This document shows positions 1 to 15,608 of a stretch of 64,000 bases of DNA, piece after piece. Below the pieces are notes generated by a model that was given only the letters and a program-made list of their open reading frames with translations, did not search any database and was not told the DNA's origin. A program made the translations under genes and the position numbers. Within the stretch, counting starts at the first letter, position 1, and each line of letters starts with the position of its first letter. This DNA is from Streptomyces humicola (GTDB lineage Bacteria > Actinomycetota > Actinomycetes > Streptomycetales > Streptomycetaceae), in NCBI RefSeq assembly GCF_024436035.1, contig NZ_JANFNG010000002.1, positions 62,001-126,000 of the forward strand, in the 5' to 3' direction.

Positions 1-2
1 GG

Positions 3-1018
3 TGGCTGCGGCTGCTGTCCCAGTACGCGGGGGCTGTCACCGCCGCGCCGAACTTCGCATACGACTACTGCGCACGGCGCGTGGCTGATGTGGATCGGCG
101 GGAACTTTCCCTGGACCGGACGTCGGTAATGATCAACGGTAGTGAGCCGGTCCGGGCTGTGACCTTGGACCGCTTCCAGGAGGCGTTCGAAAGCTGTGGT
201 TTGCGCAGGGAGGTCATGCGTCCGTCGTACGGTCTGGCCGAGGCGACGGTGTTCGTCTCCGGCTCGCCGCACGGCCAGCGGCCACGGGTCACCGCCTTCG
301 ATCGGGACCTGCTGGCGGGAGGCGTCGCACGTGCCACCACAGCGGCCGATTGCGTACCCGTCACCGAACTTGTCGCGTGCGGCCGTCCCGTCGACCAGGA
401 GGTCGCGGTCGTCGATGCGATGTCCTGTCGCCGGCAACCGGACGGAAGGGTGGGAGAGATCTGGGTCCGCGGTCCCAATGTCGCACGCGGGTACTGGCGG
501 CAGGCGCAGGCCAGCATGGAGGCCTTCGGCGCGGAGTTGGACGACGGCCAGTCAGGTAGGGGCGGCGGGTGGCTGCGCACCGGCGACCTGGGGGTCTGGT
601 ACGACGGGCAGTTGTACATCACCGGGCGCATCAAGGATCTGGTCATCGTCGATGGGACCAACCACTATCCCCAGGACATCGAACTGACGGTGCAAAATGC
701 GCACCCGGCTATTCGCTGCGATCATGTCGCGGCGTTCGCGGTGGCCACCGAGGGCGGCGAGGGACTCGTTGTTGTCGCCGAGCATGCCCGGCACATCACC
801 GATCCGGAGGCTGTACGCGACACCGCCGCCCGAGCGGTGCGCGCCGCCGTCGCCACGGCCCACGCGGTGTCCGTCACGGACTTCGTGCTCGCTGCGCCGC
901 ACACCGTACCCCGCACTACCAGCGGCAAAGTCGCCCGTCGCGCCTGCCGGGAACGCTATCTGAGCGGGATGTGGAAGAGCGCCCAGGACGCGGAGCCGGC
1001 TGCTGAGGACAGGACGGC

Positions 1019-1022
<4 letters not shown>
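3..1022 (+). CDS. Fatty acyl-AMP ligase (FAAL), 3' part only
   Basis: This frame is open from the window edge, so the gene starts upstream and only about the last 339 residues are present. FAALs adenylate fatty acids with ATP and pass the acyl group directly to an acyl carrier protein instead of CoA. The visible part carries the FAAL-typical APNFAYDYC stretch near the edge, a TGDLG motif, YITGRIKDLVI followed by the NHYPQDIE hinge, and a C-terminal TTSGKVARR segment. Its stop overlaps the next start as ATGA, so translation is coupled to the PKS whose first domain is an ACP, the natural acceptor. The pairing copies FadD32 with Pks13. The adenylate-binding N-terminal half lies outside the window, so chain-length preference cannot be judged. 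Confidence 0.92.
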
Positions 1023-7816
<6,794 letters not shown>

Positions 7817-8103
7817 GGTCCCGACGGCCGTCTGGCGAACACACGCCGCGAGCCGCACCGGCATGACACGTCAGCGTGTACGGCCCGAGCAGGAACCGGG
7901 TCAAGCACAAACCGGTACGCCTGCATCGCGATCACCTGGCCAGACTCACCGGTCGTCACCGACAACGAACCACCTGCCGACAGGTGTTGGCAGTTACTGA
8001 AAGCCGCCGATGAACCACGCGGCGTCAGCAACCTGTGCCATGCCATTCCGGACTACTGTCGCCGCTTTCCGCCCCAGCCCCTTCTTCGGATGCAGCGATC
8101 GCC

Positions 8104-9282
8104 ATGACCTCACCGATCCCACACCCGCTGCGCGCCCCTGCGTCAACGGCTCCGGCCCCCTCACGCGTTAGCGGCAACACCACACACGGGCCGCTGCTCC
8201 CTTGTCCGCCTGCCGCAGAAAGCGGGCGGCGGGGGCGCCGCTTCGCCGTAGAGGGTCGGCTTGCATGGGCCGGCCGGCAATCTGCCCGTGCCTTTCTCGT
8301 CGCCTGCCTGGCCATCGCCCCGGCCACAGCCTCGGCGATGGTTCCCGCGGCCGCAGGTTCACACAGAGCGCTCATGGCCGCGCGCACATTCCCCTCGGGA
8401 GAAGCCGACGACGGTGCCTTCGTCAGCGACGTCCGGCGGATCGACGCGCACACGATCGATCTGAGTGTCTACTCCCCGGCCATGGGCGAATCGGTCCCCG
8501 TCCGAGTACTTCTCCCCCGAAGCTGGCTGCGCGATCCGTACCGTTCCTTCCCTGTCCTGTATCTGCTGCAGGGCGCCATCGACGACTACACCTCCTGGAC
8601 CCGTGAGACGGACGTCGAACGGCTCGCGGCGAAGTCCGATGTTTTGGTGGTGATGCCGGACGGCGGGCGCGCAGGTTTTTACACGGACTGGTGGAATTTC
8701 GGGCATCCAGGCGGCCCGAGATGGGAGACATTCCACACCGTTGAACTCCCGCAAATCCTGCGAGGCGGCAACCGTGTGACGGAAGCGCAGGCCGTTGTGG
8801 GCATCTCCGAGGGCGGCTTGGGCGCACTTGACTACGCGGCACGGCACCCAGGCGCCTATCGCTTCGCCGGATCCTTCAGCGGTGCTGTCGACGTCTCGGA
8901 CCCGCTGACGCAATCCGCCATCACCCTCATCTGCCTACGCGAGGGTGTGGACCCGCGGCGGCTATGGGGCGACCCACAGGGCCAAAGAGCCATCTGGAAC
9001 GCCCACAACCCCAGCCGGATGATCGACGAATTCCGCGGCACAAAGGTGTACCTGTCCGCCGCCAGAGGGAAACCCGGCCGCCTGGACAAGAACAGCCCCC
9101 CTCTGGCGGGGCTGTTGGAGGCGGCCCTCTACCAGCAGAACGCTGCCTTTGCCGAACGGCTCCGGGCGGCGGGCGTGGACGTCACCGCGCATCTGTACCG
9201 GACCGGCACCCACACCTGGCGCTATTGGCGACGGGAGTTGCACCGCGCATGGCCCTCCATCCTGGCCGCCCTGGGGAGTTGA
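8104..9282 (+). CDS. Antigen 85/mycolyltransferase-like secreted esterase
   Basis: An alpha/beta-hydrolase of the antigen 85 group; these enzymes move long acyl chains between trehalose or other glycolipid acceptors outside the membrane. With the ATG at 8104 it has 392 residues and a hydrophobic signal segment near 62-78, though this start is uncertain and a later one would shorten the N-terminus. The catalytic triad by alignment to Ag85 is Ser235 (GISEGG), Glu339 (LLEAAL) and His370 (GTHTWRYW). The family's WGDPQGQ and NP motifs are also present. It follows the PKS by 287 bases on the same strand, which suggests that the PKS product is its acyl donor. A simple esterase of the same fold is the alternative. 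The gene at 25286-26281 is a clear paralogue. Confidence 0.82.
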   Translation: MTSPIPHPLRAPASTAPAPSRVSGNTTHGPLLPCPPAAESGRRGRRFAVEGRLAWAGRQSARAFLVACLAIAPATASAMVPAAAGSHRALMAARTFPSGEADDGAFVSDVRRIDAHTIDLSVYSPAMGESVPVRVLLPRSWLRDPYRSFPVLYLLQGAIDDYTSWTRETDVERLAAKSDVLVVMPDGGRAGFYTDWWNFGHPGGPRWETFHTVELPQILRGGNRVTEAQAVVGISEGGLGALDYAARHPGAYRFAGSFSGAVDVSDPLTQSAITLICLREGVDPRRLWGDPQGQRAIWNAHNPSRMIDEFRGTKVYLSAARGKPGRLDKNSPPLAGLLEAALYQQNAAFAERLRAAGVDVTAHLYRTGTHTWRYWRRELHRAWPSILAALGS

Positions 9283-10065
9283 GCGGACACGATATCTGAC
9301 TGTTGCCTGTCAGACACAGAGGTGTGCGATACGATGAAGCAGCCTTCGGCCGAGGGCCGAGACCAAGAATGTGACAGTCCCGGGGACGACCTCGACGGCG
9401 GCACCGAGCCGGCGGCCGGTCACCTTGTGCGTACCGGCGCGGGCGACTGTGAGGAACTGCCCCCACTCCTGCAAAGCCGCGAGTTGCTCGACCGGATCTT
9501 CCGCGAGCTCCAAGCCTGTCGGATTCCCCATGGGCACCGCGGTGGGCGGTGAGGCCGATGCCCTTGCGTGCCAGCTCTCAAGTCCCCCCTTAACCGGTGT
9601 CTCCACGCTGCGTGACCGGGAGGAACACCGCACAGACCACACCTGAGCGGGGGATGCTCCTCGTTCTTCGCTACTCCGTTTGGGGGGCACGGGTCACGCC
9701 CTCGCCCGGTCCTTTCCGCTAGCCCATGACCTGGCCTTTCCCGAACGCGAGCGGAGGCGCGGCAACGATGCAGGGGCGAGATGCGTTTGCGCTCCGATGC
9801 GGCGGATGGCGTACTCGAACGCGAGCCTTCACTTGTTGCCCGCATAAGGCGCTGGGCACTTGCTGCAACTTCATACGGAGAACAAGCGCGGCATGCTCCC
9901 GATCCCCACGCCCTGCAACCGCCTGCGGCTTGCGGGACAAGGGAGCAAGCACACCTTCCCTCCTGCTTCATCACCGTGCACCGCCTGACTCGGCCAGCCG
10001 GGGGCCACTCGGCCGGCCACCGGTCACCACATCGTGATCCGGACAACGCGAGATCGGATTGTTTC
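9283..10065. other. Intergenic stretch without a supported gene
   Basis: No reading frame here matches a family I recognise or has a convincing start. A short inverted repeat, TCTGAC/GTCAGA with an 8-base spacer, lies at 9295-9314 just after the esterase stop. The last part is the upstream region of the CCR gene. Confidence 0.5.
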
Positions 10066-11388
10066 ATGAACATGACACTGTCTGAAGCCGTAGTCGCTGG
10101 CTGTGATGGTGAGCTACTGAGCAGCCTGCCACTGCCCGAACGGTTCCCCGCCGCGACGCTGCGTCTCAGCGACGTCGAGATGTTCCGCGGTGCGACAGAC
10201 AAGGACGTACGCAAGTCGCTGCACATCGTCGACGTACCGATGCCCGCTCTGGCACCGGACGAAGTGGTGGTGGCAGTCATGGCCAGCGCCATCAACTACA
10301 ACACCATCTGGTCGGCGATGTTCGAGCCCATCCCGACATTCCGCTTCCTGCAGCAGATGGGCAAGCTCGGCGGGTGGGAGGCCCGCCACGACCTCGAACA
10401 CCACATCGTGGGATCCGATGCCGCCGGGGTGGTGGTACGCACCGGAGCGTCCGTACGCCGCTGGAACGTCGGCGACCGCGTAATCGTCACCCCCGCTTAC
10501 GTCGACGAGCAGGATCCCGCAACCCATCACGACGGAATGATGGGTGAACAACAGCGCGCCTGGGGCTTCGAGACCAACTTCGGCGGTCTGGCCCACTACA
10601 CCGTCGTGCGGGCCAGCCAACTGCTGCCCAAGCCTGCGCTGCTCACCTGGGAGGAAGCAGCCGTCAATTCGCTGTGTGCCGCCACCGCGTACCGGATGCT
10701 GGTCAGCGACCGCGGAGCCCGGATGAAGCAAGGGGATGTCGTACTGATCTGGGGCGCGACCGGCGGCCTGGGATCGTACGCAGTGCAGTTCGTGCAGAAC
10801 GGCGGGGGCATCCCGGTGAGCGTAGTGAGCTCCGCGGAGAAAGCGGAAATCCTGCGAAAGCTCGGATGCGCTGCAGTGATCGACCGCTCGGAACTCGAGC
10901 AAGGAGACCGCACGCTGCTTCAGCGGCCGGAGGGCTGGAGAAAGCTAGGCACAGCGATACGCGCGGCGGTCGGCGAGGATCCGCACATCGTGTTCGAGCA
11001 CGTAGGCAAAGCCACCTTCGCCGCATCAGTCTACGTCTGCCGCCGCGGCGGCACGGTAGTGACCTGCGGCTCCAGTTCCGGATACGAGCACGCCTTCGAC
11101 AACCGCTACCTGTGGATGAAACTCAAGCGCATCATCGGCAGTCACGGAGCCAACCTGCACGAGCAGCGTGAAGTAAACCGGCTGATCAACCTCGGCCACG
11201 TGGTGCCAGTACTGTCGCGTACATACACCTTCGCCGAAGTCTCCCAGGCGGCCCGGAGTGTGCAGGTCAACGAGCACGTCGGGAAGGTAGGAGTGCTGTG
11301 CCTCGCTCCGGAGCCAGGGCTGGGCGTGACGGACCCGGCAGCCCGTTCGCGCGTGGGAGAGAGCCGATTCCACCTCTTCCAAAACTGA
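10066..11388 (+). CDS. ccr: Crotonyl-CoA carboxylase/reductase (CCR family)
   Basis: A medium-chain reductase of 440 residues that reduces an enoyl-CoA with NADPH while fixing CO2, giving an alkylmalonyl-CoA extender for polyketide synthases. Family hallmarks are INYNTIW (Asn77/Asn79), WGFETNFGG (Phe168, Glu169), the nucleotide motif WGATGGLGSYAVQFV and IGSHGAN (His360). The residue types linked to CO2 binding in characterised CCRs are all present. Ethylmalonyl-forming CCRs usually have Phe after the catalytic His; here it is Gly361, a change that, as I recall, goes with an enlarged pocket in long-chain members such as CinF. The start at 10066 was chosen because homology begins with the following residues; an in-frame ATG six bases later is also possible. 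Context suggests it feeds the upstream PKS. Confidence 0.9.
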   Translation: MNMTLSEAVVAGCDGELLSSLPLPERFPAATLRLSDVEMFRGATDKDVRKSLHIVDVPMPALAPDEVVVAVMASAINYNTIWSAMFEPIPTFRFLQQMGKLGGWEARHDLEHHIVGSDAAGVVVRTGASVRRWNVGDRVIVTPAYVDEQDPATHHDGMMGEQQRAWGFETNFGGLAHYTVVRASQLLPKPALLTWEEAAVNSLCAATAYRMLVSDRGARMKQGDVVLIWGATGGLGSYAVQFVQNGGGIPVSVVSSAEKAEILRKLGCAAVIDRSELEQGDRTLLQRPEGWRKLGTAIRAAVGEDPHIVFEHVGKATFAASVYVCRRGGTVVTCGSSSGYEHAFDNRYLWMKLKRIIGSHGANLHEQREVNRLINLGHVVPVLSRTYTFAEVSQAARSVQVNEHVGKVGVLCLAPEPGLGVTDPAARSRVGESRFHLFQN

Positions 11389-12190
11389 ACCAATAGAACA
11401 AGGCCCACGTCCGGCCCCGGTATCCCCTCGAACGCGACGTGGCCACTGTCGAGCGCTGGCGCATCTTCCGCCATGCCCGCTGCAGCCCCAACTGCCAGAC
11501 ACTTGGCGTGCCCGTAGTGGAACAGGCTACCCGACGCCTCGTCAGGAACGCCGATTCCTGGGCCGATCGCCTCACCGACCGTTCCTCAAGTCGTTCCGCA
11601 ACAACTGTTCCGAAAACCCCGTACGGAACCGACCGGTACGCCCTGCGGTTCGTGCTCGGGCTGCTGCTACTCGCACTCGGACTGCTGCTCGGATTCGGAT
11701 ACTCGCGGAAGCGGAGGTGGTGATGGTGGCCGAGGCGGAAACCTCGGAAGTCGCGGCAGTGGCGGATGGGGAAGAGGAAGAACCGCTTGTGCTTGTCGAA
11801 GTCCCTCACCACCAGGATCGGGTGAATCTTGAAGAAGTGTTCGATCTTGAACTGGGCGCTGCCGGTGGTCTCCGGGTTCCAGTTGACGTCCAAGAAGGTC
11901 TGTACCGAGTTGTCCTTGGCCGACCTGATGATCGCCGTCGGGCCGCGGCGGCCGTTGAACAGCTCCGCCTTGAGCCTATTGGCGACGATGAGGCGGCGCA
12001 CGCGTGAACGGCAGTCGGGGTAGCCCCAGGGGTCGTAGTCGTCGCGGTGGCCCGAGCCCCGCACTTGGGCTGCGGAGGACGCGTGGTCGGTGGTGACGGA
12101 CATGGGCGCGGCGTACGCCCCGGTCGGGGTGGCAGCGACGGCGAGCGCCGCCGTCGCCAGCGAAGCAGCGGCCCGCGTGCGAAGACTCAC
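11267..12190 (-). CDS. Secreted hypothetical protein, possibly with aberrant C-terminus
   Basis: I do not recognise this family. The GTG start at 12190 is preceded by a strong AGGAGG eight bases upstream. The first 28 residues form a clear signal peptide with an AYA-AP-type cleavage site. The mature part begins with an acidic/aromatic stretch (DDYDPWGYPDCRSRV) and continues basic and aromatic to about residue 155, including FKIEHFFKIHPILVV. It then turns into a low-complexity Ser/Pro tract and a tail that overlaps the end of the CCR gene on the other strand by about 120 bases. Such an overlap is unusual, so the original protein may have ended near 11700 and a frameshift extended it. A plus-strand frame at 11439-11723 ends in a hydrophobic helix and RKRRW, but has less support. 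Confidence 0.55.
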   Translation of the reverse strand: MSLRTRAAASLATAALAVAATPTGAYAAPMSVTTDHASSAAQVRGSGHRDDYDPWGYPDCRSRVRRLIVANRLKAELFNGRRGPTAIIRSAKDNSVQTFLDVNWNPETTGSAQFKIEHFFKIHPILVVRDFDKHKRFFLFPIRHCRDFRGFRLGHHHHLRFREYPNPSSSPSASSSSPSTNRRAYRSVPYGVFGTVVAERLEERSVRRSAQESAFLTRRRVACSTTGTPSVWQLGLQRAWRKMRQRSTVATSRSRGYRGRTWALFYWFSFGRGGIGSLPRANGLPGPSRPALAPERGTALLPSRRAR

Positions 12191-12496
12191 GGGAATGACC
12201 TCCTCGGGCGGCGGACGCAGACGAGAGCCTGCTGAACGTCGGAAGATCCGCGCCCAATAAGGGGCATAAGGGGCATTCGAATAATCTCATGACTCCACAC
12301 GGCGGACGGCGATCCGCGTCACCCGGATGCAGGTTGTAGTGGCCGTAGTCGAGCCGGGAGAACCGGCCCTTCCGGCGGCCCTCGGACGCCCTCCCCTTGA
12401 TCAGCACGCAGCCCAGGGTTTTGTGTTTAGCCCTTAGGCCCTGCTGTGCGCTTGTGGTTCTCCCGAGCCTGTGTCGGAACCTCGTTGTGAGGAGAG

Positions 12497-12858
12497 GTGC
12501 GTCTGCAGATGAGCATGCGTGATGCTGGGCTACGCCGGGCTGCCGTCGAGGGGGCTGCGGCCGCCCGGAAGGCCGCGAGTCGAGCGCCTGTCAGATACCC
12601 TGCTCGTGCTGGGCTGATCGGTGCCGGTGGGGCGGGCTGCGGTAGGGGCGGGATGCCGCAGGGTGTGGGGGTGGTGGCCGGGATGTGTGTGGTGCTGTCG
12701 GGTGTCCAGCTGGTGCCGGCGGCCGCCGCATCGGTGACACCCTTGGCGGCGCGGGCGGCGGCCCCACCGGTGACGCAGACGTTCTCCCTCACCGGTGGGT
12801 CGCAGACCTACAGACCTACACGGTTCCCGCGGGTGCGGTGGTGACGGTGCCACCGTTC
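12497..12858 (+). pseudogene. Secreted protein remnant broken by an 8-bp tandem duplication
   Basis: The frame gives a long basic leader, a hydrophobic signal segment (VGVVAGMCVVLSGVQLV) and then VTQTFSLTGGSQTY, where it shifts. The cause is visible: CAGACCTA occurs twice in tandem at 12803-12810 and 12811-12818. Removing one copy restores SQTYTVPAGAVVTV, the start of a beta-rich repeat of the kind found in secreted Gly-rich actinomycete proteins. After about 12855 the sequence becomes antisense to an IS607-type recombinase, so the gene is also truncated by that junction. Confidence 0.65.
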
Positions 12859-13159
12859 ATCCCCGAGTCGTTCTCGGATTCGACCACGCGGTGACCGGCC
12901 TTGGCCGCCCACTCCAGCAGCCGGGCGGTCTGCCGCTCAAGATCAGCCTCCTGATCGTGGGAGGACACCCGCGCATATAGCCCGATGCCCTCGATCTTCT
13001 ACGGCTCGGTGTTCGCTTCGATGTTCACCGGGATCGTGCGCGGACCGACTCGTTCCGCAGGAACCGGCAATGCGCCCTCACGGAACCAGCGATACGCAAT
13101 ACGCGGCCCAACGCCCTGCGCCCTGCGCCCTGCGCCCTGGCCCATTCCGTCAGGTTCAC
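12856..13159 (-). pseudogene. IS607-type serine recombinase fragment
   Basis: Read on the minus strand from a GTG at 13159, the sequence gives NLTEWARAQG, then AYRWFREGALPVPAERVG, then GLYARVSSHDQEADLERQ. These are the MerR-like DNA-binding start and the resolvase catalytic start (Ser in RVSS) of IS607-family TnpA. Three lesions are visible. A 7-bp unit, CGCCCTG on the plus strand, is present four times at 13112-13139 and shifts the frame; exactly two copies would restore it. An in-frame TAG lies at 12999-13001. The C-terminal part is missing beyond about 12856. It abuts the broken secreted-protein gene. Confidence 0.75.
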
Positions 13160-13189
13160 GTCCGAGGTCAACTACCTGATGGTCACTCA

Positions 13190-13524
13190 TGAACACTCAG
13201 ATGCAAGCAGTTCCGCACCCCGCGAGCTCAAGGAGCGCTGGTGAGCGCTGAAGGACGTCACGCTCAGCCCCAGCCGGACCGGCGACATCGCACGCGCCGC
13301 CCTTGTCCTCAACGGGCACTGGAAATGATCCCGCTGAGAAAACCCCACTCAAAGAGTGTGTGCAGCGGATAGGTGACCGTCGAGGCTTCCCGGCGGGCGA
13401 GTTGAGATATCGACATCTCACTCAACAGCCCGGAAGCCTCGTTCGTTCTCGGTCATCCCCGTCACCCGATCAGCGGCCTCAAGCATGACCACTCCCCCAA
13501 CGGACGTGGATCCAGGCCTCGCAA
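13190..13524. other. Stretch with no supported gene
   Basis: Several short frames exist but none has a family match or a convincing ribosome site. A plus-strand piece near 13245-13330 reads LKDVTLSPSRTGDIARAALV before stopping and may be the end of a lost gene, but I cannot assign it. Confidence 0.35.
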
Positions 13525-13857
13525 TCAACGACTGAAGATAAGGCGGCCGTTGGCATTATTGTTGCTCTGAAACAAGTTTACACCGTTCTTCACGGCATTG
13601 ACGTTGAAGAAATTAAAGGAATTGTTGGCAGGACCGGTCCGGAAACCGCCGCCCCCATCGACACCCTTGCCTCCCGAGCCGTCGGTACCCTTGCCTCCCG
13701 AGCCGTCGGTACCCTTGCCTCCCGGGCCAGTAGTCGCGGAAGTGACTCCACTGGCGGAATGCTGCTGGAGCGCCTGGGCTGCCGGAGGCCCCGCCGCCAC
13801 CAGTGCCAGACCGCAAGCACCTGCCACAACCGCCGCGGTCCGCAAGAGTTGTTTCAT
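13525..13857 (-). CDS. Small secreted protein with Gly-Lys repeats and Asn-rich C-terminus
   Basis: A 110-residue protein of unknown function. The start at 13857 is set by AGGAGA six bases upstream and a classical signal peptide (KQLLRTAAVVAGACGLALVAAG, cleavage after AQA). The mature chain contains three near-identical units, GGKGTDGS, GGKGTDGS and GGKGVDGG, followed by an Asn/Phe-rich end with NSFNFFNVNAVKNG and VNLFQSNNNANG. The same C-terminal pattern recurs in the divergent gene starting at 14416, so the two form a pair of secreted paralogues at one promoter region. The lack of enzyme motifs and the repeat plus Asn-rich design suggest a structural or surface role rather than catalysis; that is inference. 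Confidence 0.75.
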   Translation of the reverse strand: MKQLLRTAAVVAGACGLALVAAGPPAAQALQQHSASGVTSATTGPGGKGTDGSGGKGTDGSGGKGVDGGGGFRTGPANNSFNFFNVNAVKNGVNLFQSNNNANGRLIFSR

Positions 13858-14415
13858 CGTAGTCTCCTGATCTCGTGGTCCCTCTTTTTTCACGTAACAC
13901 TGTGCATGCAAAGTCGGCGACTCGCACCGCCAAAATCACCCACCAGCCACTGCGGGCTGAGAACGCTCCCTGTCCGGCCCGATTCCTGGGCAACGTCTCC
14001 GACCGGACATGCACCGGCGGGGGCCACAGGAGTGATGCGCCCGGGCCGGGAACAGGCGCTCCGGACCGGCACAAAACCGCTCTCCAGGGCGATGCGCCGG
14101 ACCCGTCGGAGGCTGCAGAGCCGACAGAGCAGAAATGTGCAGGCTGACCCGATCTTGATGCGACACGACGCGGCCTGGGTTATCGCCCAGGCGGATCAGT
14201 CCAGCGAAGAGGCGTTGTCCGGCTGACTTGGGCTCAACGACACGATATCAGTCCACGATCCACACTTTCCCGAAGAGGTTTTATTCCGATGCCGCTCGGG
14301 TACGAAGTGCTGTCGCCAGTGCATATGACGGCTGGCGGCGACACCGGCCGAGCACTCCGGCCGCACCGCAGGAGGGGGCCCGTCAGCCGGGGCCAGGGAC
14401 AGAAAGGTGAGCAGG
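13858..14415. promoter_or_regulatory. Divergent promoter region between two secreted-protein genes
   Basis: About 560 bases separate the minus-strand gene starting at 13857 and the plus-strand gene starting at 14416. No credible gene lies inside. Both flanking genes encode secreted proteins with a shared C-terminal motif, so co-regulation from this region is likely. The stretch has AT-rich islands near 13880-13895 and 14275-14290, but I cannot assign firm -10/-35 boxes. Confidence 0.45.
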
Positions 14416-14985
14416 GTGACTAAGGCGGTCGGCTGCGTCATTGCCCTGATGGCCGGAGTCGGCGGCTTGCTGGGTGCGGCGTCCGGGACATCAGCCGCCC
14501 AGGAAGCCCCCGATGCAGTCCAGCATACTCAGCACGCCGCCACCGGGCGCCTGCCCGGCGAGAGCAGCGGCATCTGCCAAGAGCAGGGCCCGCACCAAGA
14601 GCCACTCACCAGCTTTCCAGCCTGCCTCAACGGAACTGTCAACAGCGGAAATAGTGTAGGCACGGGAAATTTCGCAAACCAGGGAAATCCCATTAACAGC
14701 GGGAACTTCATCAACGTCAACGGCTCCACCGACGCCGTGAACTTCTTCCAAAGCAACGACACCAGCAGCGGGGACCAGCATATCGGCGCCAGAGGTGCCA
14801 GCCAGCGCATTGACACTCCTGTGAGTAATGACCGGCCTTCTGCCGCCTCCACTGGCACGCAGACACCACGTCAGGTCAGGCCCGCAGACGCGCCCGCGCG
14901 CAGTCACCTTCACGCAGCGGCCGACCAGACCCACAGCGGGCACCACCCGGCACCCATGCCCCGGTCAGGAGTTCGCCCGTTGTGA
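14416..14985 (+). CDS. Secreted Asn-rich protein, partner of the 13525-13857 gene
   Basis: A 189-residue secreted protein of unknown function if the GTG at 14416 is used; a GTG at 14407 is in frame, but the GAAAGG motif at 14402-14407 then sits too close. A signal peptide (AVGCVIALMAGVGGLLGAAS) precedes a polar mature part. The centre has an Asn/Gly-rich run with short repeats (NSGNSVGTGNFANQGNPINS), then NFINVNGSTDA and VNFFQSNDTSSG. That block aligns with NFFNVN...VNLFQSNNNANG of the divergent neighbour. The C-terminal 70 residues are Pro/His/Arg-rich and look disordered; they may be a frameshifted extension. Confidence 0.65.
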   Translation: MTKAVGCVIALMAGVGGLLGAASGTSAAQEAPDAVQHTQHAATGRLPGESSGICQEQGPHQEPLTSFPACLNGTVNSGNSVGTGNFANQGNPINSGNFINVNGSTDAVNFFQSNDTSSGDQHIGARGASQRIDTPVSNDRPSAASTGTQTPRQVRPADAPARSHLHAAADQTHSGHHPAPMPRSGVRPL

Positions 14986-15608
14986 TCCGGGACGCCCGCT
15001 ACCGCATACCCCCACGAGGCGATCCGGCCCTCGCGGGCACCAAGCGTGCGCGAACAGGGCCGCCCCTGTGCGGGCACCCTGAACGCACAGACGGGCAACA
15101 AGGCACAAGCGCGGGAATGCAGATCATCGCCTGAAGGGGTGATGACGGGGCACGGCGGTGAGAGCCGGGCGCCCGAGCAGTTGCTGTCACAACGCGCACC
15201 ATCCACGTGGGCCGCTGGCCGATGCCTTGCACCGCACGTTACACAAAACACAGGTCACGGCCTGTCCAGCGCGCCTGACCCGCCGCTTGTCCTACCAACG
15301 GCGCGCATCCTGGCCGGGCCGGACCGCGACACGGTGGCGCTCCGGACCAGAACGCATCGTCACCTTGCCTCGCACAACGGGCCTATCTTGGCCGCCTTGG
15401 CCCATAACTACCAGACATATCTCAAGATGGCGTGCACTGTAGAGATTGGGGCAGAACGAGATCGGGCAGAGCCGGGGAAGCGGCGGCGGGACCCTCAAGG
15501 CTGCCGAGGTAATACCTGACCCCCGTCGACTCGGATTTGTGGAGGGGGGCTGGATGCTGCGACTGTAAGGTGGACCGGCTTGTGGGCCCCACACTCAACC
15601 CGGAGCGG
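14986..15608. other. Intergenic stretch between convergent genes, no gene seen
   Basis: Only short overlapping frames with no homology, signal peptide or ribosome site. Genes on both sides point into this region, so terminators are expected, but no strong hairpin stood out. Confidence 0.5.

Noticed and set aside
9334-9552. Small plus-strand frame after the Ag85-like gene
   Set aside because: No ribosome site of quality, no homology and no signal peptide.
11439-11723. 94-codon frame ending in a hydrophobic helix and RKRRW
   Set aside because: Overlaps the minus-strand secreted protein with the better start and ribosome site; the helix may mirror the Ser/Pro tract. Kept only as an alternative.
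13659-13735. Short tandem repeats as a possible CRISPR
   Set aside because: They are in-frame GGKGTDGS codon repeats in a secreted protein, with no spacers.
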